Source: Myxococcales bacterium
Lineage (GTDB): Bacteria; Myxococcota_A; Polyangia; Polyangiales; Polyangiaceae
NCBI GenBank assembly: GCA_016191785.1
Contig: JACPVJ010000179.1
Coordinates: forward strand, 1 to 64,000
DNA: 64,000 nucleotides
Direction of reading: 5' to 3'
Part shown: positions 43,520 through 50,608 of the stretch, one piece after another
Layout: the number at the start of each line of letters is the position of its first letter
Numbering within the stretch: the stretch's first letter is position 1
The notes under the pieces: model-generated
Database searches by the model: none
The model's input: only the letters and a program-made list of their open reading frames with translations
Told to the model about the DNA's origin: nothing
Translations under genes and position numbers: made by a program

Positions 43520-44317
43520 GTGCTGCTCGCCGTCGACATCGGGAACACCAACATCGTGTTCGGGCTGTATTCGGGCCACGAGCTGGTCCAGACCTTCCGC
43601 GTCGCGACGGTCCACACGCGCACCGCCGACGAGTACGGCGTGCTCTTGCAGCAGCTGCTCGCGCTGCGGACCGACGACCCGCGCAAGGTCCAGGCCTCGA
43701 TCGTCGCCAGCGTGGTTCCTCCGCTGACCGACGTCATGTCCGAGGCCATTCGCCACGCGGTGGCGCGCGTCCCGCTGGTGGTCGGCCCGGGCACCAAGAC
43801 CGGCATCAGCGTGCTGTACGATCACCCGCGGGACGTCGGCGCAGACCGCATCGTCAACGCCGTGGCTGCCTTCGAGCGCTTCAAGAGCGGCGCGATCATC
43901 GTCGACTTCGGCACCGCCACCACCTTCGACTGCGTCTCGCCCAAGGCCGAGTACCTGGGCGGCGTGATCGTGCCCGGGGTACGGGTCAGCCTCGACGCGC
44001 TGCTCGGCAAGGCCGCCAAGCTGTCGCGCATCGAGATCGCCGAGCCGCCCCAGGTCGTCGGTCAGAACACCACCCACGCCCTGCAGTCGGGCATCGTGCA
44101 TGGCTACGCCTCACTGGTCGACGGGCTGGTCCGCAAGCTACAGGCCGAGCTCGGCTTCCCCTGCCGGGTCCTCGCCACCGGCGGTCTGGCCACGCTGATC
44201 GTGAAGCACTGCGAGACGGTCGAGGGCGTGGACGACAACCTCACGCTGGAGGGGCTGCGGATCTTGCACGAGCGCAACACCAAGGGCGAAGTCTCGCGCG
44301 GGCGAGCCGCTCAGTAG
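43520..44317 (+). CDS. coaX: Type III pantothenate kinase
   Basis: CoaX phosphorylates pantothenate in the first step of coenzyme A synthesis. It is the CoaA-unrelated form that needs a monovalent cation and resists CoA feedback. The 265-residue length is usual. Motifs: LLAVDIGNTNIVFGLY (ATP site and Asp6), ASVVPPLT, GPGTKTGISVLYDHPRDVGADRIVNAVAAF, IIVDFGTATTFDCV, YLGGVIVPG and LATGGLATLI. It starts at GTG 43520, 18 bases after the HEAT-cyclophilin stop, and a BtuC-type permease gene starts 19 bases after its end. CoaX often sits next to birA; birA is not here. Confidence 0.95.
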   Translation: MLLAVDIGNTNIVFGLYSGHELVQTFRVATVHTRTADEYGVLLQQLLALRTDDPRKVQASIVASVVPPLTDVMSEAIRHAVARVPLVVGPGTKTGISVLYDHPRDVGADRIVNAVAAFERFKSGAIIVDFGTATTFDCVSPKAEYLGGVIVPGVRVSLDALLGKAAKLSRIEIAEPPQVVGQNTTHALQSGIVHGYASLVDGLVRKLQAELGFPCRVLATGGLATLIVKHCETVEGVDDNLTLEGLRILHERNTKGEVSRGRAAQ

Positions 44318-44336
44318 GCCGTCGGCTTTCGCCTCG

Positions 44337-45335
44337 ATGTCTCGCTCGCTCGCGCTCGGCCTCTTGGTGATCGCGCTCCTCGCGACCGTGGTCGCCGCCG
44401 TGCGTTTCGGTGTCGAGCCCATCGACCTCTGGCGCGCGGTGCGCGAGCCCGACAGCTTGGACGCGACCATCTTGTGGTCGGCGCGGCTGCCGCGGGTGCT
44501 CTTGGCGTGCCTGGCCGGGGGCGCGCTCTCGGTGGTGGGCGTGGCGTTCCAGGCCCTGCTTCGCAACCCCTTGGCCGACCCGTACGTGCTCGGCGTGTCG
44601 GGCGGCGCAGCGGCCGGCGCGACCCTGGCGATCGTCGCGGGCACCAGCGCGTTCTCGATCTTGGGGGCGGCCATCGTGCCGGCGGCGGCGATGGCCGGCG
44701 GCCTGATCGCCACGTTCTTGGTCTACGCCATCGCCCGCGCGGGGGGCGAGGTCAGCGGCACGACCATCGTGCTGGCAGGAGTGATCGTCAACGCGATCGC
44801 GGCGAGCGTGATCACCTTCGTGAAGACGCTGGTCTCGGCGTCGAAGGCCCAAGAGCTCTTGTTCTGGTTGATGGGCTTCCTCGACGTGCCCTCCACGCCA
44901 CAGCTCGTGGCCTGCACGGTCTGGGTCACCGTCGGCTTGATCCCCATCGTGCTCGACTCGGGCCGGCTCAACCTGCTCGCGCTCGGTCGCGAGCCGGCCG
45001 GTCACCTCGGCATCGACGTGCCGCGGCTCGAGCGCCGGGTGTTCTTCGCGGCGTCGGCCATCGCCGGCGCGGTGGTCAGTCTCACCGGATTGATCGGCTT
45101 CGTGGGGCTGGTCGTCCCCCACGCGGTCCGCCGCCTGCTCGGGCCGGACCACCGGATCGTGGTGCCCGCGTCGCTCTTGCTCGGCGCGACCACGCTGACG
45201 GCGTGCGACCTCTTGACCCGTGCGCTCTTTCGCTGGCTCGAGACCGAGCCGCCCGTCGGCGCGGTCACCGCGCTGATCGGCGGGCCCCTCTTCCTCTTGA
45301 TCTTGCTCCGGGGCCGGCGCCACGCCCTCGAGTGA
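44337..45335 (+). CDS. BtuC/FecCD-type ABC transporter permease, without partner genes
   Basis: A 332-residue inner-membrane permease with about ten hydrophobic segments. FecCD hallmarks are present: LWSARLPRVLLACLAGGALSVVG, FQALLRNPLADPYVLGVSGGAAAGA, LVGLIGFVGLVVPHAVRRLLGPDHR and PVGAVTALIGGPLFLLIL. The family imports vitamin B12, haem or ferric siderophores. No ATPase (BtuD-like), binding protein (BtuF-like) or TonB receptor gene is nearby, so partners must be encoded elsewhere. The closest neighbour, coaX, ends 19 bases upstream. B12 or siderophore specificity cannot be decided. Confidence 0.9.
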   Translation: MSRSLALGLLVIALLATVVAAVRFGVEPIDLWRAVREPDSLDATILWSARLPRVLLACLAGGALSVVGVAFQALLRNPLADPYVLGVSGGAAAGATLAIVAGTSAFSILGAAIVPAAAMAGGLIATFLVYAIARAGGEVSGTTIVLAGVIVNAIAASVITFVKTLVSASKAQELLFWLMGFLDVPSTPQLVACTVWVTVGLIPIVLDSGRLNLLALGREPAGHLGIDVPRLERRVFFAASAIAGAVVSLTGLIGFVGLVVPHAVRRLLGPDHRIVVPASLLLGATTLTACDLLTRALFRWLETEPPVGAVTALIGGPLFLLILLRGRRHALE

Positions 45336-45367
45336 AGTGGGCTTCGCAGCGCGAAGGGCCGGGCCGC

Positions 45368-45448
45368 GTACTGGTTGAGCCAGTACCGCGATTCTGCGTG
45401 GTTTGTCCAGATTCAACGGGGGCATGTTTCCTGCAACTGGTTGAACCA
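45368..45448 (+). promoter_or_regulatory. Operator-like region with three TGGTTnnnCCA sites
   Basis: Three 11-bp sites: TGGTTGAGCCA (45372-45382), TGGTTTGTCCA (45399-45409) and TGGTTGAACCA (45438-45448). The last is a perfect palindrome around a central G and ends one base before ATG 45450. The first sits in a larger perfect inverted repeat, GTACTGG-TTGAG-CCAGTAC (45368-45386). They are placed to let the LuxR-type product control its own gene. Confidence 0.5.
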
Positions 45449-45449
45449 C

Positions 45450-45995
45450 ATGAGCCGTCTGCTCCGTCTGTCGGGGGCCCGCCACCTCCTGATCCGTCTG
45501 CCCGGCGTCGCCATCCCCGCCGCAGGGCTCACGCCCGCCGAGCGCGCGGTGGTCGAGGCGGCCCTCGCGGGCAAGCCCAACGCTCAGATCGCCGCCGAGC
45601 GGGCGACCCGCACGCGGACCGTAGCGAATCAGCTCTCGAGCGCGTACCAGAAGCTCGGCGTGCGCAGCCGCGGCGAGCTCGCGCGGAAGCTGTCGGCCGC
45701 GAGCGGCAACGCGAGCCCCGCGCTCGGCCAGCTCTCGAGCGGCGCGTGGACGCTGGTCGAGCGCATCGACGCGGGCGACCAGCGCTGGGTCATCGCGCGC
45801 CCGCGAGCGACGCCGCTCAGCGGCGACGAAGTGGCGGCGCTGAGATCGCGAGCGCGGGGAGCGTCGCTCTCGATCATCGCCCGCGAGCCCGGGGTGAGCG
45901 AGCCCACCGCGTCTCGCCGGGTGCAGCGCGGGATGCAGAAGCTGGGCGTGACCTCGGTGGCAGAGCTGGCCCGGGTGCTGGCCGAGTGCGCGTGA
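45450..45995 (+). CDS. Regulator with two LuxR/GerE-type helix-turn-helix domains
   Basis: A 181-residue protein from ATG 45450 (MSRLLRLSGARHLL). Two GerE-like domains are visible: residues about 25-85 (LTPAERAVVEAALAGKPNAQ, VANQLSSAYQKLGVRSRGEL) and about 120-180 (LSGDEVAALRSRARGASLSI, ASRRVQRGMQKLGVTSVAEL). Both end in the KLGV recognition-helix motif. There is no receiver, PAS or autoinducer domain, so any signal must act otherwise. Two DNA-binding heads in one chain is unusual and could let a monomer bind the palindromic sites upstream. A TTG at 45375 is an in-frame alternative start but lies inside an operator-like repeat. Confidence 0.72.
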   Translation: MSRLLRLSGARHLLIRLPGVAIPAAGLTPAERAVVEAALAGKPNAQIAAERATRTRTVANQLSSAYQKLGVRSRGELARKLSAASGNASPALGQLSSGAWTLVERIDAGDQRWVIARPRATPLSGDEVAALRSRARGASLSIIAREPGVSEPTASRRVQRGMQKLGVTSVAELARVLAECA

Positions 45996-45996
45996 G

Positions 45997-47463
45997 TCAG
46001 GGCTTCAGCTCGTCGGCCCCGAGGTCCGGTGCGCCCTGGTCGTGCGTCTGACCGTCGAGGTCCACCCCCGCACCGGTCACGCTCGCACCTTTGTCGATGG
46101 CGTTCGCCGCGCCGGCGGTCAGGTGAAAGTCCTTGCCCGCGTTCACCAGATAGGCGAGCGGTGTGCTCTGCAGGTTGTGGTCCACGGTGCCCTGCGCCCC
46201 GTCGCGCTGCGTGATCTTGTGGGTCAGGTTGTTCTGAATCACGGCAAAGGTCTCGGCGAACCGATAGTCGATCGAGCTGAAGAACTTGGTGGCGCCGCTG
46301 CCGTGGAGCACCGTGTTGTGGAAGACCTGCGGCTGCTTGGCGATGTGAAGCTCGATCCCCGTGTCGTAAAACGCGTGATTCGCCCAGATCACGTTGTTGC
46401 GGATCACACCGTCGTAGTGCGCGAGCTTGGCGCCGCCGTAGGGCTTGTCCGGGTACGCGCGATCTCCGATGCCGCCGCCGAGCCCGAAGCCCACGCCCCG
46501 CGCGCAGTCGATGATGGTGTTGTTCTCGACCACGGTGTCGCGGGCGCCCTTCCAGAAGTGGATGGCGTGCTCGGCCAGGCCACCGTTGTCGCAATAGATC
46601 CCCTCGAAGCGGTTGTTCCGGACCACCCACTTCCAGCCCGCGTGCACGTCGATGCCGCCGGTGTAGCAGCCCCCGCAGCAGCTCTCGACTTTGGGCCGCC
46701 CCGCGGCAGTCATCACGAACTCCGAGCACTCGACGCGCCCCTCGTCGATGTATCCCGGCGTCGACCCGTTGGGGTTCACCTTGATGAACTGCTCGCCGTT
46801 GTCGATCAGGCGCGCGCCGTACACCACCAGGTTCTTCACGTCTTGGCCCGCGCCAGGCGGATACGCATGAATGGCGTGATCGACCGCGTGCGTGAGGGTG
46901 ACGTGCGCGATGGTGACGTTGCTGGCGCTCACGGCCACGAGCTCGTTCACCGCGTACTTGCCGTCGATGATCACCTTGCTCGCGTCGTTCGACGCCGAGC
47001 GCAGGCTCACCCCCGCCTTGCCCAGCTGCAGGGTCGACGTGATGGCGTACGTCCCGTCGGCGAGCACGAGGGTCGACCCCGCCGCGGCGCCCATCACCAT
47101 CGAGTGCAGGTTGCCCGCGTCCGAGGGCTTGGCGTTGATCACCGCGCCGGTGGGCGCCGGCAGGGCCGGGCAGGCCAAGCTCGCGCCGCCGCTGCCGCCG
47201 GTCCCGCTGCCGCCGGTCCCGCTGCCGCCGGTTCCGCTGCCGCCGGTTCCGCTGCCGCCGGTTCCGCTGCCGCCGGTCCCGCCGCCGCCGGTCCCGCTGC
47301 CGCTGCTGCCCCCCGCGCCGCCGCCGCCGCTGGCGCTGCCGCCGCTGCCCGCGCTCCCGCCACTGCTGGCGCCCCCGGTCGACGAGCTCGAGCCCGAGTC
47401 GTCGTCGGAGCCACACGCTGCAAGTCCGAGAAACAAGAAGCCCGCCGCGATCACGCTTCGCAT
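45997..47463 (-). CDS. Parallel beta-helix lipoprotein with GTGGS linker
   Basis: A 488-residue lipoprotein (signal peptide ending LFLGLAAC). Residues about 20-100 are a Gly/Ser/Thr linker partly made of GTGGS repeats. The rest is a right-handed parallel beta-helix of the pectate-lyase-like type, with rungs such as GSTLVLADGTYAITSTLQLG, NVTIAHVTLTHAVDHAIHAY, DTVVENNTIIDCARGVGFGL and GVIRNNVIWANHAFYDTGIEL. A Cys cluster (ESCCGGCYTGG) is inserted. It ends with the secreted-protein tail DQGAPDLGADE. Such proteins bind or cleave polysaccharides; I cannot place catalytic residues. ATG 47463 has TACCCT 6 bases upstream on the minus strand. Confidence 0.82.
   Translation of the reverse strand: MRSVIAAGFLFLGLAACGSDDDSGSSSSTGGASSGGSAGSGGSASGGGGAGGSSGSGTGGGGTGGSGTGGSGTGGSGTGGSGTGGSGTGGSGGASLACPALPAPTGAVINAKPSDAGNLHSMVMGAAAGSTLVLADGTYAITSTLQLGKAGVSLRSASNDASKVIIDGKYAVNELVAVSASNVTIAHVTLTHAVDHAIHAYPPGAGQDVKNLVVYGARLIDNGEQFIKVNPNGSTPGYIDEGRVECSEFVMTAAGRPKVESCCGGCYTGGIDVHAGWKWVVRNNRFEGIYCDNGGLAEHAIHFWKGARDTVVENNTIIDCARGVGFGLGGGIGDRAYPDKPYGGAKLAHYDGVIRNNVIWANHAFYDTGIELHIAKQPQVFHNTVLHGSGATKFFSSIDYRFAETFAVIQNNLTHKITQRDGAQGTVDHNLQSTPLAYLVNAGKDFHLTAGAANAIDKGASVTGAGVDLDGQTHDQGAPDLGADELKP
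47191..47295 (-). repeat. Seven tandem copies of a 15-bp unit
   Basis: Units GCTGCCGCCGGT[T/C]CC on the plus strand. Three of the seven are, on the minus strand, identical to the unit GGAACCGGCGGCAGC of 19776-19880; the other four differ by one or two bases. Array length (105 bp) and copy number (7) are the same. Confidence 0.88.
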
Positions 47464-47541
47464 GCGCTCAGGGTAAGGGATGAGCGCGGGCACGTCACGA
47501 GCAAGAGCGGCACGTGGTACTCTCTCGGGGGAGTCGTCGAC

Positions 47542-48780
47542 GTGCGGCAAGGTGTTCGAACGCGCGCTGGCCTGGTGCTCACGCTCGGCACCTTGGCGGT
47601 CTTCGCCGCCTGCGGGCAGACGGAGGTGGACGCGCCGAAGACCGATGCGTCGGCAGGAGGGTCCGGCGGCGCGACGGGCGGTTCGGCGGGCGGCTCGGCG
47701 ACAGGCGGCTCGACGGGCGGGGCTGCACCGATCGAGACCGAGACGTGTGCAGACGGAACCGACAACGACAAAAACGGGCAGACCGACTGCGCGGACCCGG
47801 ACTGCTTCGGGGAGTGTAACTGCGAGCTGAACGAGGACTGCAGCAACGGAATTGACGACGACTGCGACGGCCTGGCGGACTGCAAGGACCCGGGCTGCAA
47901 CGCGAACCACTGCTGCTCCGGTGCCGGGCCCAAAGCGGAGAGTTGCGCCAACGGCATCGACGATGATTGCGACGGAAAGACCGACTGCGCGGATTCGGAC
48001 TGCGCGAGCGACGCATGCTGCGGCGACGCGGGCACGCTGCCCGAGAGTTGCGGGAACGGCGTCGACGACGACTGCGACGGGAAGGCCGACTGCTCCGACC
48101 CGGACTGCGCACCGAGCGCGTGCGCCTGCACGCAGCCGTCGGACTGCGCAATCCCGGACAACCTCTGTCTGATGCGGACCTGCGAGAGTGGCGCCTGTGG
48201 GACGAAGCCGCTGGGCCCCCTGGTGTACATCAAGCCCGACCCGTCACCCGGCAACTGCCGCAGCTTCGCGTGCGGGGGCGACGGGGGGTCGACCGAGCAA
48301 TTCAGCGACTCCGACGCCCCTCCGCAAGTCGAGCCTTGCTTTCAGGTGTCCTGCTTCGACGGCGCTCTCCAGGGCTGGGCGGCCGACGACGGCACACCCT
48401 GCGGCAGCGGGCTCAGCTGCAAGAGAGATTGTCCTTCCTCGGCCTGCAAGAGCCGATGCGTCGGCTGCCAGGACGCCTCGACCTGCCCGGCCGGCGATGA
48501 GTGCAAGGCGGCCAAGTGCTGGGCGGGAGTCTGCGGCTTCGCCTTCGTTCCCACCGGGCACCTCACCTCGGGGAACAAGGCGCACGACTGCGTGGCCCAT
48601 GTGTGCGACGGGCAAGGCACCGCGGTAACCAAGATTGACGACGCGGATCTTCCCGACGACGGCAACCCTTGCACCTTTGACCTGTGCGCCAGCGGTGCGA
48701 GCAGCTTCACCAACGCGCCTGCCGGAACACCGTGTGGTGGTGGGCAGACGTGCAACGGCAGCGGCAAGTGCGGGCCTTGA
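47542..48780 (+). CDS. MopE-like Cys-rich metal-binding protein
   Basis: A 412-residue exported protein. GTG 47542 follows a GGGGGAG Shine-Dalgarno. The signal peptide ends TLAVFAACG. After a Gly/Ser linker come four repeats of the type DCSNGIDDDCDGLADCKDPGC, the putative copper-binding MopE motif (Cu-binding_MopE family). The Asp-rich loop DDDCDG also resembles EF-hand calcium loops. A Cys-rich C-terminal half (CTQPSDCAIPDNLCLMRTC, CPAGDECKAAKCWAGVCG) ends GQTCNGSGKC. Such repeats recur in myxobacterial surface proteins. Metal identity is unproven. It is divergent from the beta-helix gene, with 78 bp between the starts. Confidence 0.85.
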   Translation: MRQGVRTRAGLVLTLGTLAVFAACGQTEVDAPKTDASAGGSGGATGGSAGGSATGGSTGGAAPIETETCADGTDNDKNGQTDCADPDCFGECNCELNEDCSNGIDDDCDGLADCKDPGCNANHCCSGAGPKAESCANGIDDDCDGKTDCADSDCASDACCGDAGTLPESCGNGVDDDCDGKADCSDPDCAPSACACTQPSDCAIPDNLCLMRTCESGACGTKPLGPLVYIKPDPSPGNCRSFACGGDGGSTEQFSDSDAPPQVEPCFQVSCFDGALQGWAADDGTPCGSGLSCKRDCPSSACKSRCVGCQDASTCPAGDECKAAKCWAGVCGFAFVPTGHLTSGNKAHDCVAHVCDGQGTAVTKIDDADLPDDGNPCTFDLCASGASSFTNAPAGTPCGGGQTCNGSGKCGP

Positions 48781-48890
48781 CGAGTCGCGCGCTCGGGCGA
48801 TCGTCCGAGGGCGAAGCACGCCGGCGCGACCCTCCGCGCGGCGCGACGGAAAGGCGATCCCGACGATGGTCGTGGAAGACTCTCGTCGGG

Positions 48891-49376
48891 ATGAACCGTC
48901 GGGTGCCGGCCCTCGCCCTGGCGCTCGCCGCCGCGGGCTGCGGCACGCACGCGACCGCGTACCTTCACCGGGGCGGGAAGGTCCAAGGGACGATCGCCGA
49001 GGCGACATCCGAGCACCTCGTGCTCGAAACGGAGGACGGGCGGCGGGTCACCGTTCTCCGACGAGACGTGGAAGAACTGCGCCACCCAGGGATACCCGCG
49101 ATGGTCGGGGGCGGTCTGATCACCGTTGTGACGATCCCGGTGACGGTCACGACCGCCACGACCCTGGACTGCAGCACAGGGAACGACGCCTGCCAGAAGG
49201 CGCGAGCGGCGATCCTGATCCCATCGGTCGCGCTGTTGGGGACGGGCATCGGGATGATCATCTGGGGTCTGACGACGCACGAGGAATCGCGATCACGGTT
49301 GAAGGCCGCGAGCAGCGACGTGCCGAGTCGCGAGCCCCCTCCGGCGCAGCGCAGCGAGTGGTACCCTCCGTTCTGA
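48891..49376 (+). CDS. Small lipoprotein with two hydrophobic segments
   Basis: A 161-residue protein starting at ATG 48891; signal peptide ALALALAAAGC with a good lipobox. The first 50 mature residues include a short beta-rich motif (HRGGKVQGTIAEATSEHLVLETEDGRRVTVLRRDVEEL) like an SH3-type or SmA-like strand repeat. Two hydrophobic stretches follow (GGGLITVVTIPVTVTTATTL and ILIPSVALLGTGIGMIIWGL), separated by a Cys pair (CSTGNDAC). The tail is Pro/Ser-rich. No family recognised. It is the last plus-strand gene before the repeat-containing spacer. Confidence 0.65.
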   Translation: MNRRVPALALALAAAGCGTHATAYLHRGGKVQGTIAEATSEHLVLETEDGRRVTVLRRDVEELRHPGIPAMVGGGLITVVTIPVTVTTATTLDCSTGNDACQKARAAILIPSVALLGTGIGMIIWGLTTHEESRSRLKAASSDVPSREPPPAQRSEWYPPF

Positions 49377-49517
49377 CCGCGCCGCGATCGATCACGGGGT
49401 CACGCTTTGTGACCCACACGACTTGGCCGCCTCGCCACGCCGGCCGCACGCAACCGGGCGGTCGCGGCCGCAGCGGGGACAATCCATGGGGGGCACGCCG
49501 CGTGACCCTCACGACTT

Positions 49518-49670
49518 GGCCGCCACCCGGTCGTTCCTTGCAGGGCAACGCCGTGCCCGTCACGTTTTGGCCGCCACCCGGTCGTTCCTTGCAGGGTAAC
49601 GCCGTGCCCGTCACGTTTTGGCCGTCACCCGGTCGTTCCTTGCAGGGCAACGCCTTGCCCCCAACGCTTC
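49518..49670 (+). repeat. 51-bp minisatellite array B (three copies)
   Basis: Exactly three 51-bp units start at 49518, 49569 and 49620 with GGCCG[C/T]CACCCGG. Decayed related sequence (ACTTGGCCGCC) occurs upstream near 49421. The spacer 49377-49782 (406 bp) holds only this array and the double hairpin that follows; I see no gene in it. Confidence 0.9.
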
Positions 49671-49710
49671 GGGCGCCGCGCCGAGGGGTGCGCGGGCCTT
49701 AAATGAAGCG

Positions 49711-49777
49711 TCCCCCCCAATCGCGCGGAGCGCGATTCTGGGGGGGACCGGCGCCGCGGAGCGGCGACGAGGGGGGG
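49711..49777. terminator. Double hairpin with GGA loops between convergent genes
   Basis: Hairpin 1 (49711-49747): a T-C7-AA-TCGCGC arm pairs with GCGCGA-TT-(CT bulge)-G7-A around loop GGA. Hairpin 2: CGCCGC-GGA-GCGGCG (49752-49766), followed by a second G7 run (49771-49777) that could compete for the same C7. It lies between genes converging from 49376 and 49783, so it may stop transcription from both sides. No T-tract follows, so intrinsic termination is not certain. Confidence 0.55.
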
Positions 49778-49782
49778 CAGCC

Positions 49783-50442
49783 TCACTTCTCGTAGAGCTG
49801 CGCCGCCGCGATGCCCGAGCCGCCGGCGACTTCGAGCACCATCTTGACCGGAACGGCCATCGGGAACGCGTTCTTGTAGCAGTTCGGCTTCTTGCCGAGC
49901 ACCGCCTGCGCGCCCGTGTCCTGATCGTTCGCGAGCACCATCGCCGAGCCCGGGATGGGCGTGACGGCGACGAACTTCACGTTGACCTCGGTGACGGCCG
50001 GGAGGCCCGACGCGACGACCGTGTAGCACTTGCCGGGTTGCAGCTGGATCTGCGACTCGAGGACCTGGCCTTGCTGGAAGTTCCCGGCGAGCGCCGAGCC
50101 CACCGGCTTGCTGCCCGGGACTGCGTGCTGCGTCGCCATCTGGTTGAGAACCTGCGTGGCCGCGCCGGCCAGCATCGGATCGACCGGCTGAGCCTGACCA
50201 CCGCCCGCGGGGGGCGCGGTCGGAGCCGCGGTCGGCTGCGCCGTTGGCTGAGCGGTGGGCTGCCCACCCGGCTGCTGCTGGTAGCCGCCCGGCTGCTGCT
50301 GGTAGCCGCCCGGCTGCTGCTGGTAGCCGCCCGGCTGCTGCTGATAGCCCGCCGTCTGGGCGTCGCTGTCCTTCTTCTTGCAACCCACGCCGCCGCTGAG
50401 AACGACCGCTCCGACCAAACCAAGGATGAACCCGTTTCGCAT
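49783..50442 (-). CDS. Lipoprotein with GYQQQPG repeats
   Basis: A 219-residue lipoprotein (signal peptide ending LSGGVGC, then KKKDSD). Residues about 32-60 are four GYQQQPG repeats encoded by a 21-bp DNA repeat (about 50270-50353), followed by Gln/Pro/Thr/Ala repeats (QPTAQPTAQPT). The C-terminal 120 residues form a compact beta-rich domain (GQVLESQIQLQPGKCYTVVA, VNVKFVAVTPIPGSAMVLA, KPNCYKNAFPMAVPVKMVLE). This domain is widespread in Myxococcota lipoproteins; its function is unknown. A GAGGAG Shine-Dalgarno lies 5 bases before ATG 50442. The 166-bp region upstream has no further gene. Confidence 0.75.
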   Translation of the reverse strand: MRNGFILGLVGAVVLSGGVGCKKKDSDAQTAGYQQQPGGYQQQPGGYQQQPGGYQQQPGGQPTAQPTAQPTAAPTAPPAGGGQAQPVDPMLAGAATQVLNQMATQHAVPGSKPVGSALAGNFQQGQVLESQIQLQPGKCYTVVASGLPAVTEVNVKFVAVTPIPGSAMVLANDQDTGAQAVLGKKPNCYKNAFPMAVPVKMVLEVAGGSGIAAAQLYEK

Positions 50443-50608
50443 GACAACTCCTCGCTCGCGCCTCTCGTGCCGTTTCGCACGCGCGGCGACTCGAGCCGCG
50501 GAAGGCTACAATTAGACGGGCAGCGGGGTAAAGCTCGTCACGCGGAGCGCAAAAACCCGCGGAACCCGAGGGAAACCCGGGAGAAAACCGAGCGACGACC
50601 CGGTGCAG

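Noticed and set aside
44337..45995. A complete vitamin B12 or siderophore import locus
   Set aside because: Only the permease is present; neither ATPase, binding protein, receptor nor a cobalamin riboswitch is seen around it.
45997..47541. A long plus-strand frame through the beta-helix gene joined to the MopE-like gene
   Set aside because: It is the antisense shadow of the beta-helix lipoprotein; the signal peptide, Shine-Dalgarno and repeats place the real start at 47542.
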